In this document: piece after piece, positions 5,322 to 15,100 of the stretch
Layout: each line of letters starts with the position of its first letter
How positions within the stretch are numbered: the first letter of the stretch is position 1
Source: JAPLZH01 sp964450345
GTDB taxonomy: Bacteria; Patescibacteriota; Minisyncoccia; Phycocordibacterales; PALSA-1337
Direction of reading: 5' to 3'
DNA length: 21,010 nucleotides
NCBI GenBank assembly: GCA_964450345.1
Contig: CAYVEL010000012.1
Location: forward strand, 1-21,010
Notes under the pieces: generated by a model
The model's database searches: none
Told to the model about the DNA's origin: nothing
What the model saw: the letters and a program-made list of their open reading frames with translations, nothing else
Translations under genes and position numbers: made by a program

Positions 5322-6527
5322 TTAATAGTTTTTCAGTCTATTTGATTTATCATGCTGTCTAATCTTCTCTAGTGCCTTAGCTTCAATCTGTCTGATACGT
5401 TCACGAGTAACTCCGAACTCCTTTCCTACTTCTTCTAGAGTGTGAGTAATGCCGTCTACTAGTCCATGTCTCATTTCTAGAATCTTTCTCTCCTTCTCAC
5501 TTAGATCTCCTAGAATTTCTCCTACCTGATCCTTAAGAATTCTACGTGATGATTCCTGATCTGGAGAAAGAATTTTATCATCTGGAAGAAAATCTCCAAG
5601 TGATGATCTATCTGAATCACTATCATCTCCTACCGGCTTCTCTAGAGATACTACTTCCTGATCAATGCTTTCAATCTGGTAAATCTTATCTACCTCAAGA
5701 CCCATCTCTACTGCAATTTCTTCTGGAAGTGGTTCACGTCCAAGATCCTGTGAAAGTCTTCTGACTACCTGCTTATACTTAGCAATAGTCTCCACCATGT
5801 GCACTGGAACACGAATAGTTCTAGACTGATCAGCTAGAGCACGAGTGATAGCTTGTCTAATCCACCATGTAGCATATGTAGAGAACTTATAACCCTTTGT
5901 CCAGTCGAACTTAGCAACTGCACGGAATAGTCCTAGGTTACCTTCCTGAATAAGGTCTAGAAGAGTTAAGTCAGGAGAACGTCCTACATATTTCTTAGCA
6001 ATAGAAACTACTAGTCTTAGGTTAGACTTAACCAGAATTCCTTCTGCCTCTTTATCTCCATCTTCAATTCTCTTAGCTAAATCCTTTTCTTCAGCAGCAT
6101 TAACTAGAGGATACTGACCAATCTCTTTCAAATACATCTGTATAGAATCGTGAGATGAATCACCCTTTAGACCTGCTAATTGTTTTTTATTTTCTTCTGT
6201 ATCAAAATCTAGAAGTCCTCCACCTTCAAGAACATCAATCTGTGATACACCAAAACGGTTATATAACTCATCAAGAGCCATAATATCTGTTTCAATGTTT
6301 GGGAACTCCTTAAGAATCTCATCGTAAGTAACGAAACCACGCTCACGGCCTTTAGCCATCAGACGATTTGCTCTTACTTCAAAATCATTTTTAGCACCAC
6401 CTTTACCGCCCTTTTTTACAGGCTTTGTAGGCTTAGAAACCTTTTTAACTGGCTTTACAGCCTTCTTAATCACCTTTTTAGTGACTTTTTTTGCACTTTT
6501 ATTAAGTTTTTTGGCGCTTTTCTTCAT
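5322..6527 (-). CDS. rpoD: RNA polymerase primary sigma factor RpoD (sigma-70)
   Basis: 401 residues. A lysine-rich, low-complexity tail (1-46) precedes a region-1.1-like segment (about 48-108). Region 1.2 follows at about 127-160 (DSIQMYLKEIGQYPLVN). Region 2 is canonical: core-binding DLIQEGNLGLFRAV (191-204), then the -10 recognition helix KFSTYATWWIRQAITRAL (214-231) and RTIRVPVHM (236-244). Region 3 covers about 245-300, region 4.1 about 325-358, and the region 4.2 helix-turn-helix is TLEEVGKEFGVTRERIRQIEAKALEKIR (363-390 region). It directs core RNA polymerase to -10/-35 promoters such as those seen in this window. It follows dnaG by about 65 bp, a conserved neighbourhood. The Lys/Ala/Pro-rich tail is a lineage-specific extension. 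Confidence 0.98.
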   Translation of the reverse strand: MKKSAKKLNKSAKKVTKKVIKKAVKPVKKVSKPTKPVKKGGKGGAKNDFEVRANRLMAKGRERGFVTYDEILKEFPNIETDIMALDELYNRFGVSQIDVLEGGGLLDFDTEENKKQLAGLKGDSSHDSIQMYLKEIGQYPLVNAAEEKDLAKRIEDGDKEAEGILVKSNLRLVVSIAKKYVGRSPDLTLLDLIQEGNLGLFRAVAKFDWTKGYKFSTYATWWIRQAITRALADQSRTIRVPVHMVETIAKYKQVVRRLSQDLGREPLPEEIAVEMGLEVDKIYQIESIDQEVVSLEKPVGDDSDSDRSSLGDFLPDDKILSPDQESSRRILKDQVGEILGDLSEKERKILEMRHGLVDGITHTLEEVGKEFGVTRERIRQIEAKALEKIRQHDKSNRLKNY

Positions 6528-6574
6528 GTTTTATGATTTTTTTATATTTAAATATATTGCGCTAACGTTTCGAA

Positions 6575-6602
6575 ATTATACTAGAAAACCGTTAATTAGC
6601 AA
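6575..6602 (-). promoter_or_regulatory. Promoter of rpoD
   Basis: Minus-strand TTGCTA (6602-6597) and perfect TATAAT (6580-6575), 16 bp apart. The -35 overlaps the last codons of dnaG. A leader of about 40 nt would precede the rpoD ATG. Read-through from dnaG is also possible because no terminator separates the two genes. Confidence 0.65.
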
Positions 6603-8427
6603 GCTTTAGATTAGAAATACGCTTACTAAGCTCTTGGCACTCCTTAAGAAGTTCGACCGCCTTCTTCTCATCCTTATTACGTTCGGCGAGACTAATTTCT
6701 TGCATCTTCTTAGTGAACTCCTCCTTTAGAGCTTCGCTTTCTAGAATATATATAGTTTCTTTAACCACTTCTGCTAGTTTAACTACACCAGAATAGAATT
6801 GTTCTGCTTCGAAAGCCGGGTCAGAATTTTCTTTCAAAATTAACTCTAGTATTTCAGAATATTTTTTACCAATGATTCTCTCAAGGTCAGCTTTATATGA
6901 ATTGCTATCAAAAGTAGTATCGTTCTTTTTCCACTCTATTAGACCTACAAGTTTTCTAAGTGTTGTATCTCTACGATTCAAAAAACCTGCCCCACTCTTA
7001 CCATTACCAAGAGTACTAGAAACATTTCTAGGATTTTTATATACATTAGAAGAAGAAACCGTCTGCTTTTTAGAATCTTCTCTTTTCTTCATTTCAATCT
7101 TTAAATCTTCCAGTAGAGCAGCTTCTGAAATACCTGATTTGGAGTTAATTATTTTTATCAATTGAGACTGTTCAGAATATCTCTCTACTCTAGCCACGAT
7201 AGGTAAAACTTTCTCTGCTACAGCGCGAGCAAGTTTTCTAGAATCAGTAATATCTCTCATTATTAAATCCAAAACGAACTCTACGACATGCTTAGATTTC
7301 TTTAAAGCATCTCTAAATATTTCTGGATCTTTTAAAATAGCATCTGCTGGATCTTTACCTTCTGGGATCGAAGCAATCTTAACATCCATTCCTATTTCTA
7401 AAGCAATCAAAGCACTTCTAACAGCTGCTCTTTCCCCCGCTCCGTCAGCGTCGTATACCATCATCATATTTGGAGAAAGTCTCTTAATTAAACCTAGTGC
7501 TGTAACTGCATTATTTTGTACTTCATTCTTTAATCCGTCTTTATTCTCTGCATTAGCATTACCGGCATTAATCGAAAGATTATCAGTTAATGCTGTTCCG
7601 GAACCAGCAATAACATTAGTAATGCCGGCTTGGTGACTCATGATTAAATCCATCTGTCCTTCTACTAGGATAGAATAATTCTTTTCTCTGATTGAGGTCT
7701 TAGCTTTATCTAGACCATAGAAAACATTAGCCTTAGTGAAAAGTGGTGTCTCTGGACTATTTAGATATTTCGCAATTTTATCATCACTACCTAATATTCT
7801 TCCGGTGAAAGCGATAACCCTTCCACTAGTATCACTAATAGGAAAAATCACACGATTTCTAAATCTGTCATAAAAACCACCTTTGTCATTCTTCTTAATC
7901 AGACCTGCGAGTTCGATATGTTTAACTGAATATGCTTTATTTTTTAAATAATTTTCAAGTTCATTCCATCCATCGAGTGCTAAACCTAATCTAAAATTCT
8001 TAATGGTTTCTGGTTTTAAACCACGACCGATTAAATATTTATATCCAACAGAATTAGGATTTAAATTCTTTTCAAAAAACTTAGTAGCCTCTTCCATTAT
8101 TTCATAAAGAATTTCTTTCTCTTCTTTATTTTTCTTTTCTTCTCTATTCCAGACAAGTGGTACACCTGCCTTATCAGCAAGAACTTTTAGAGCACCCTTA
8201 AAATCAAGACCCTCGAATTGTTCTACGAAAGTAAAAATGTCACCTTTTGCCCCACAGCCAAAACAGTAGTATCCCCCGCGATCAGGAGAAATAAAAAATG
8301 ATGGAGTTTTTTCATTATGAAAAGGACACTTAGCTTTATAGCTAGCGCCAGTTTTATTCACCTCAATATAAGAACTGATAACATCTATGATGCTCAGTCT
8401 GTTTTTTATTTCCTCTACGGGATTCAT
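6592..8427 (-). CDS. dnaG: DNA primase DnaG
   Basis: 611 residues. The N-terminal zinc ribbon uses Cys34, His37, Cys55 and Cys58 (KCPFHNEKTPSFF, YYCFGCGAKGD). The RNA polymerase domain covers about 120-370, with the basic motif FYDRFRNRVIFPI (185-197) and the TOPRIM signature SILVEGQMD (Glu256) and YDADGAGERAA (Asp326, Asp328). The C-terminal 200 residues, with a coiled-coil-like KK/E-rich end, take the place of the helicase-interaction domain but are divergent. It synthesises RNA primers at the replication fork. Between the two TOPRIM acidic motifs there are roughly 25 extra residues rich in Asn and Ala (about 283-308). It lies upstream of rpoD, as in many bacteria. Confidence 0.97.
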   Translation of the reverse strand: MNPVEEIKNRLSIIDVISSYIEVNKTGASYKAKCPFHNEKTPSFFISPDRGGYYCFGCGAKGDIFTFVEQFEGLDFKGALKVLADKAGVPLVWNREEKKNKEEKEILYEIMEEATKFFEKNLNPNSVGYKYLIGRGLKPETIKNFRLGLALDGWNELENYLKNKAYSVKHIELAGLIKKNDKGGFYDRFRNRVIFPISDTSGRVIAFTGRILGSDDKIAKYLNSPETPLFTKANVFYGLDKAKTSIREKNYSILVEGQMDLIMSHQAGITNVIAGSGTALTDNLSINAGNANAENKDGLKNEVQNNAVTALGLIKRLSPNMMMVYDADGAGERAAVRSALIALEIGMDVKIASIPEGKDPADAILKDPEIFRDALKKSKHVVEFVLDLIMRDITDSRKLARAVAEKVLPIVARVERYSEQSQLIKIINSKSGISEAALLEDLKIEMKKREDSKKQTVSSSNVYKNPRNVSSTLGNGKSGAGFLNRRDTTLRKLVGLIEWKKNDTTFDSNSYKADLERIIGKKYSEILELILKENSDPAFEAEQFYSGVVKLAEVVKETIYILESEALKEEFTKKMQEISLAERNKDEKKAVELLKECQELSKRISNLKLAN

Positions 8428-8434
8428 TACATAG

Positions 8435-8440
8435 AGTATA
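8435..8440 (-). promoter_or_regulatory. -10 box of dnaG, giving a leaderless transcript
   Basis: Minus-strand TATACT ends seven bases before the dnaG ATG (8427), which puts the start of transcription on or next to the A of ATG. The -35 region would fall in the rpoC terminator hairpin and is poor, so the promoter may rely on the -10. Confidence 0.45.
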
Positions 8441-8450
8441 CACTATTTTT

Positions 8451-8492
8451 ACAGCACGAAAAACGGCCCCTTCGGGCCGTTTTTCGTGCTGT
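8451..8492 (-). terminator. Terminator of the rpoBC operon
   Basis: A perfect 19-bp stem (8474-8492 with 8451-8469) with a 4-base loop; the GC core ACGGCCC/GGGCCGT is followed by TTTTT on the minus strand. It starts 17 bases after the rpoC stop and ends just before the dnaG -10 box. Confidence 0.9.
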
Positions 8493-8509
8493 AATTTTAC
8501 TTAAGAATA

Positions 8510-11500
8510 TTACTCTTCTGTAACTTCCTCCTTAGGAGTTAAAGCTTCTATCATCTTATTCTTTTCACTTCCTACATAACCTGAACCAGCTGGAATAAGT
8601 CTACCAATGATAACGTTTTCCATTAGACCCTTTAGTCTATCCTCATTACCCTTAATAGCATTATTAACTAGAACTCTTACTGTATGCTGGAATGATGCTG
8701 CTGATAGGAAACTCTTTCTTGCAAATGATACTTCTGAGATACCTAGTACTAGAGAATCTGCTCTTGCTTCATCTAGACCCATTTCACGAGCCTTAGCATT
8801 CTCTTCTTCTAGGATAGTAGCATCGATGATTTCTCCGGCTGAAAGATCTGTACCACCTGGATACTTAACCTTCAATCTTGAGAACATCTGCTTTACGATA
8901 ACCTCAATATGCTTTCTTGAAACTGCCTCACCCTGAAGTTCGTAAATCTTTCCTACTTCTCTAATAACATATTCAAGCGCCTTTTCTTTACCTGCATACT
9001 TAAATACTTCATCAATAACTGCTGAACCATCTGTTAGGAAATCTCCCTTCTTAACTTTATCTCCAATCTTAACGAGTGGTGTTCTTCTGAAATGAACTGA
9101 GTATTCAATTTCACCACCTGTCTTAGTCTTGTGTTCAATTTCTGGAAGAACTGTAATGACTTTCTCTTTACCCATATCCTTAATACCTGTAATAACACCA
9201 TCTACTGTACAGATAACTGCTGGATTCTTAGGATTTCTCTTCTCGAATACTTCTTCCACTCTTGGTAGACCAGAAACGATGTCTCCTCCTACAGATGCAG
9301 TACCTCCTGAGTGGAAGGTTCTCATTGTAAGCTGTGTACCTGGCTCACCAATAGCCTGAGCTGCTACTGTACCTACTGCTTCACCGATATCAATTTCTTT
9401 GTTCTTACCTAGGTCCTCACCGTAACACTTGATACAAATACCTTTCTTACTCTTACATGATAGTGGTGATCTTACGACAACCTCTGAAACTCCTGAACCC
9501 TCAATCTTTTCTGCATCTCTCTTAGATAGTAAGTCTCCCTTCTTGAATATAACTTCACCAGTTGAAGAAACTACATCCTGAGCTAATACTCTTCCACGAA
9601 TGTTCTTAGCGATTGAGACTTCATTTCCAAGAGCACCAATTTTCTTTATGTGAATTGCATCCTTAGTACCACAATCTACTTCGTTGATAACCACATCCTG
9701 TGCAGCTACGAATAGTTTTCTTGTTAGATAACCTGCTTTAGCTGTGTTCAAAGCAGTATCGGATAGACCCTTTCTAGCACCGTGAGTAGTAATGAAATAC
9801 TCAATAGGTGTAAGACCTTCCTTAGAACATGAAAGAATTGGGAATTCAATTACTTCTCCTGATGTACTTGAAATAAGACCCTTCATACCCGCCATCTGTG
9901 TAATCTGAGCAAGAGAACCTCTAGCACCAGATGTAACCATGTCGTATACAGAACCTGTCTTATCTAGTGACTGTGGGATAAGCTTTTCAACATCTCCCTT
10001 AGCCTTATGCCAAATTTCAATATTCTTTCTAACTCTTTCTTCTTCTGTTAGAAGACCGTCATTGTAGTAAGCATAAATCTGATCTGAATTTTTCTTTGCC
10101 TTCTCAATAACCTCTCTCTTATTTGCTGGAATCTTAATATCATCCTGTCCCCATGTTGTACCTGATACTGTTGTATATTTGAAACCGAAATTTTTAATCT
10201 TATCAAGTACTCCTGGAAGTGTATCTAGACCATATTTATTAATAATATCGTCTACGATTACAGTTAGTTTCTTTCTATCAATTTCCTTATTAATATAAGG
10301 ATAATCTGCAGGAAGAACTTCATTGAACAATAGTCTTCCTAATGTTGTCTCGAATAGACCTTCATTAAATTCTGCATATTTAACTGATGAAGGTGCTAAA
10401 ACTTTAATCTTTGCTCTGTAACTAATATGTCCGTAATCACGAGCCATAGCTGCGTCCTCTGGAGTAGAGAAATATTGTCCTTCTCCTTTTTCTGCTTCAA
10501 CAGTCTTAGTCATCCAGAATACTCCTAGAATAATATCTAGAAGCTTGCTGGCTACTACTGGCTCACCGCTACCAGGCTTCATAACGTTCTTAGCAGAAGC
10601 CATGATTTCCTTAGCTTCAAGCTGTGCCTGTTCTGAAAGTGGAACGTGAACTGCCATCTGGTCACCGTCGAAGTCAGCGTTGAAAGCTGTACATACTAGT
10701 GGGTGAACCTGAATAGCATTACCTTCAATAAGAGTTGGGCGGAATGCCTGAATACCTAATCTGTGTAGTGTAGGAGCACGGTTTAGAAGTACGTATTTAC
10801 CCTGAATTACATCTTCTAGAATTGCCCAAACTTCTGGAATTCCTTCATCAATAAGTCTGTTTGCACCTCTGATGTTAAATGCTAATTCTTTCTTTAGTAA
10901 ACCGTTAATTACGAATGGTCTGAATAGTTCAAGAGCCATGTGCTTTGGAAGACCACACTGATCAAGAGCAAGTTCTGGACCAACCACGATTACTGAACGA
11001 CCTGAATAGTCCACACGCTTACCTAGTAGGTTCTGTCTAAATAGACCTCTCTTACCTTTTAGGTTATCTGATAGAGACTTAAGTTCTTTCTTAGCAGCCT
11101 GAGTAGCTGAAGAAAATACTGAACTACCCTGTCTCATTGAGTTATCGATAAGAGCATCTACAGCTTCCTGAAGAATTCTCTTTTCGTTTCTCAAAATAAC
11201 GTCTGGAGCGCTGATCTCCTTAAGTTTTAGAAGACGATTATTTCTGTTTATAACTCTTCTGTATAGATCGTTAACATCTGATGTAGCATATCTACCTCCA
11301 TCAAGAGCAACCATAGGACGAAGAGCTGGTGGAATTACAGGAATTCTAGAAAGGAACATCCATTCTGGACGAATGTTTGCACCGTTCATAGCCTTAACAA
11401 TAGAAAGTCTCTTGTAAATCTTTTCTGTATCTACAGCTGAAGCGTTTTCAAGTTCTGCATTAAGCTCTGTCTCAAGCTTCTTCATGTCTAGATTCTTTAG

Positions 11501-12172
11501 AATCTCGAAGATAGCTTCTGCACCGATACCAGCATCGAATAGAGAACCATACTTTAGAGAATACTTGTGATACTTAACTTCATCTAGAACTAGACCTTCA
11601 CGTAATTCTTCTACGTCAGTCTTTGCCTGTGACATAAGTTCTTTCAAAGCTTCCTTTGTCTTATCGTCGTTAGCATTCTTTACCTTATTCTTAAATTCAG
11701 CTTCTAGTTCTTTTAGGAATTTCTCTTTCTCACTGTAATTAACCTGAGTGACTATGTATCCAGCGAAGTAAATAACCTTCTCTAGATCTGACATACTCAT
11801 ACCCATAATTAAACCAATTCTTGAAGGAATACCTCTTAGGAACCAAATATGTGATACAGGAGTAGCTAGTTCAATGTGTCCCATTCTCTCACGTCTAACA
11901 ATAGAACGAGTAAGTTCTACGCCACATTTTTCACAAGTAATACCCTTATATCTGATACCGCGGTACTTACCACAGTAACATTCATAATCCTTATCTGGAC
12001 CGAATATCTTTTCATCGAATAGACCACTTTTCTCACTTCTCTGAGTTCTGTAGTTTATAGTTTCTGGCTTTGTGATTTCACCACGTGACCATTCTAATAT
12101 TCTTTCTGGAGAGGCGACTCTAAGCGTAACCGCATCGAAGTCATTTAGATCAAATTTTTTATTTTTTATCAT
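8510..12172 (-). CDS. rpoC: RNA polymerase beta' subunit RpoC
   Basis: 1220 residues. The N-terminal zinc finger uses Cys65, Cys67, Cys80 and Cys83 (CYCGKYRGIRYKGITCEKC). The switch/rudder region GKRGLFRQNLLGKRVDYSGRSV (373-394 region) leads to the catalytic NADFDGDQM (498-506), whose three Asp bind the active-site magnesium. The bridge helix (TSGARGSLAQITQMAGMKG) and trigger loop (GARKGLSDTALNTAKAGY, about 798-816) follow. A second zinc site is formed by Cys in EVDCGTKD and by CKSKKGICIKCYG. No large lineage insertion is present, which explains the short length compared with about 1400 in E. coli. The start codon lies 20 bp after the rpoB stop, so they form one operon. Confidence 0.99.
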   Translation of the reverse strand: MIKNKKFDLNDFDAVTLRVASPERILEWSRGEITKPETINYRTQRSEKSGLFDEKIFGPDKDYECYCGKYRGIRYKGITCEKCGVELTRSIVRRERMGHIELATPVSHIWFLRGIPSRIGLIMGMSMSDLEKVIYFAGYIVTQVNYSEKEKFLKELEAEFKNKVKNANDDKTKEALKELMSQAKTDVEELREGLVLDEVKYHKYSLKYGSLFDAGIGAEAIFEILKNLDMKKLETELNAELENASAVDTEKIYKRLSIVKAMNGANIRPEWMFLSRIPVIPPALRPMVALDGGRYATSDVNDLYRRVINRNNRLLKLKEISAPDVILRNEKRILQEAVDALIDNSMRQGSSVFSSATQAAKKELKSLSDNLKGKRGLFRQNLLGKRVDYSGRSVIVVGPELALDQCGLPKHMALELFRPFVINGLLKKELAFNIRGANRLIDEGIPEVWAILEDVIQGKYVLLNRAPTLHRLGIQAFRPTLIEGNAIQVHPLVCTAFNADFDGDQMAVHVPLSEQAQLEAKEIMASAKNVMKPGSGEPVVASKLLDIILGVFWMTKTVEAEKGEGQYFSTPEDAAMARDYGHISYRAKIKVLAPSSVKYAEFNEGLFETTLGRLLFNEVLPADYPYINKEIDRKKLTVIVDDIINKYGLDTLPGVLDKIKNFGFKYTTVSGTTWGQDDIKIPANKREVIEKAKKNSDQIYAYYNDGLLTEEERVRKNIEIWHKAKGDVEKLIPQSLDKTGSVYDMVTSGARGSLAQITQMAGMKGLISSTSGEVIEFPILSCSKEGLTPIEYFITTHGARKGLSDTALNTAKAGYLTRKLFVAAQDVVINEVDCGTKDAIHIKKIGALGNEVSIAKNIRGRVLAQDVVSSTGEVIFKKGDLLSKRDAEKIEGSGVSEVVVRSPLSCKSKKGICIKCYGEDLGKNKEIDIGEAVGTVAAQAIGEPGTQLTMRTFHSGGTASVGGDIVSGLPRVEEVFEKRNPKNPAVICTVDGVITGIKDMGKEKVITVLPEIEHKTKTGGEIEYSVHFRRTPLVKIGDKVKKGDFLTDGSAVIDEVFKYAGKEKALEYVIREVGKIYELQGEAVSRKHIEVIVKQMFSRLKVKYPGGTDLSAGEIIDATILEEENAKAREMGLDEARADSLVLGISEVSFARKSFLSAASFQHTVRVLVNNAIKGNEDRLKGLMENVIIGRLIPAGSGYVGSEKNKMIEALTPKEEVTEE

Positions 12173-12192
12173 TTTATTTACGATTACGGTTA

Positions 12193-15100
12193 TTAATTAT
12201 TTTCACCCTCATTAACATCATCATCTCTCTTAAGATCGACGTCTAGTGCAAGACCTCTTAAGTTACTTAGAAGTACGTTGAATGATGCAGGAATATTTGG
12301 CTGTCTTATTCTTTCTCCCTTAACTATAGAATCGAATGTAGCTGATCTACCCTGAATATCGTCTGATTTGACTGTTAGCATTTCACGAAGAGTGTGTGAT
12401 GCTCCATAACCTAGAAGTGCCCACACCTCCATTTCTCCGAATCTCTGACCTCCACCCTGAGCTTTACCTCCTAGTGGCTGTTGAGTAATAAGTGAGTAAG
12501 GACCGATAGAACGCATATGTATCTTATCCTCAACCATGTGGTGAAGTTTCAAGATATACATGTATCCCACTGATACAGGCTGTGAAAATTCTTCTCCTGT
12601 TCTACCATCACGAAGAGTCATCTTTCCGCTTTCATTAAATCCTGCTTTCTTTAACTCTTCCTTGATCTCAACATCTGTTGCACCTACGAATGGTGGAACA
12701 ATAGCCTGATAACCTAATTCATTAGCTGCTAGACCTAGATGAAGCTCGAATATCTGTCCTAGGTTCATACGTGAAGGCACACCAAGTGGAGTTAGAATAA
12801 CATCTACCTGACGACCATCTGCCATATATGGCATATCTTCTTCTGGAAGAATTCTTGAGATAACTCCTTTGTTACCGTGTCTACCTGCAAGCTTGTCACC
12901 TACAGAGATACTTCTAACCTGAGCGATTTCAATATAAATCTTCTTTATGATTCCTGACTCTAGCTTGTCTCCCTTTTCTCTTGAGAAAATCTTAACGCTA
13001 ATTACACGACCCTGCTTTCCATTTTCAAGTCTCTTAGATGTATCCTTAACGTCACGAGCTTTTTCACCGAAAATAGATCTTAGAAGTCTCTCTTCTGGAG
13101 TTAACTGAGTCTCACCCTTTGGAGTAATTTTACCTACTAGAATATCACCTGGTTTAACTTCAGCACCTACTCTGATAATACCGTCTTCAGCTAGGTTCTT
13201 AAGTTTAGTCTCGCTTACGTTTGGAATATCACATGTTGTAACTTCTGGACCTAGTTTTGTATCACGAACGTTAACTACGAACTCTTCTATATGTATAGAT
13301 GAGAACTTAGCATTCTTAACTAGTCTTTCTGAAATAATAATAGCGTCCTCGAAGTTCGCACCTGACCATGACATGAATGCTACTAGAGCATTCTGACCAA
13401 TAGCAAGCTGTCCATCTACAGATGTAGAAACATCTGATAGAACATCTCCCTTCTTAACTTTCTGATTCAAAGAAACTAGAGGTCTCTGACTGAAGTCAGT
13501 AAAGCCGTTAGTTCTTTCAAAGTGAACTAATTTATATTCATGTTTCTTCTTACCTTCAAGAACAATCTTGTTAGCATCAGCATAAGTAATTGTTCCGTCT
13601 TCTGGAGCAATAAACAATCTTCCTGTATTTTCTACTGTTTCTCTTTCAACACCTGTAGCTACTAGAGGATATTCTGGAACTAAACATGGAGTAGCCTGCT
13701 TCTGCATGTTCGATCCCATCAATGCTCTGTTTGCATCGTCGTGGTTTAGGAATGGAATCAAAGATGTAGCGATAGAAAAGGCCTGGTTTGTAGATACGTC
13801 AATATAATCAACAGCATCTCTTTTAACTAGTCCTGGTTTACCGTTATGTCTAACCTCTACTTCATCGTTCACAATCTTTCCACTATCATCATATGCAGTA
13901 GCACCGTGAGCAATTTTAAAGTTTTCTTCTTCTAAAGCATTTAGATAAACAACTTCATCTGTAACCTTACCATTCTTAACTTTAGCGTAAGGAGTTTCAA
14001 TCATACCGAATTCATTCACACGAGCATGTGTAGCCAAACGTAGTACTAGACCAATGTTTGGACCTTCTGGAGTATGGATAGGACAAAGTCTTCCATAGTG
14101 TGATGGATGTACGTCACGAACTTCAATACCGGCTCTTTCTCTGGTTAACCCGCCAGGACCTAGAGCTGATAATGTTCTAAGATGTTCAAGTTCTGCAAGA
14201 GCATTTTCCTGAAGCATGAACTGTGATAGCTGGTTTGTTGTAAAGAATTCTTTAATTCTTGCCTGGAATGGACGTGTAGAAATAAATGAAGCAGGAAGTG
14301 TAACATCTGGATCAATAGTAGACATTCTATCCTGAATGTTTCTCTTCATCTGAGTCATACCTACTCTCATCTTATTCTGTAGAAGTTCACCAACATATCT
14401 AACTCTTCTTGAACTTAGGTGATCAATATCGTCTGGAATAGCATCAGGAGTATTGTTTAATTCAACAACCTTCTTAATGATATTCTTAATATCTTCAGCA
14501 TCTACAACTCTCTTCTCAAGAGCAGCATCTGACTGATCAATACCGAATCTCTTATTAAACTTCATTCTTCCAACCTTTGAAATATCGTATCTGTCTGGCT
14601 CAAAAATAGCATCAATGAAATCACGAGCATTTTCAATAGAAGCTAGATCGCCATCTCTTAATCTCTTATATATTTCTACATATGATTCATCAGCAGTCTT
14701 AGCGTGATCTTTAGAGATAGTTAATTCCATGGTCTTTCTAGCATTCTCATCTCCCTGGAATAGATCCATGATCTCTTCATTTGTCTTAACTCCCATTACT
14801 CTTAGTAGAGATGAAACTGGGAATTTTCTCTTCTTATCAATCTTTACGAAAATAGAACCATCTGCATCGCTTTCGATTTCAATCCATACTCCTCTTGAAG
14901 GAAGGATTTTAGCACCGAAAACTGTCTTACCCTTAACTTCATCTGCTGTGAAGAAAATACCATAAGAACGAGCTAGCTGTGGAACCACAACTCTCTCGAT
15001 ACCGTTAATGATGAATGTTCCGTGAGGAGTCATCATTGGAATCTCGGCTAAGAACATTTCCTGTTCCTTCTCTTCACCGATGATTTTATTTCTCAACTTA

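Noticed and set aside
8607..9359. Plus-strand open frames opposite rpoC
   Set aside because: Antisense shadows of a fully conserved gene. The same applies to other plus-strand frames opposite rpoB, dnaG, rpoD, trmD and the CapA-family gene.
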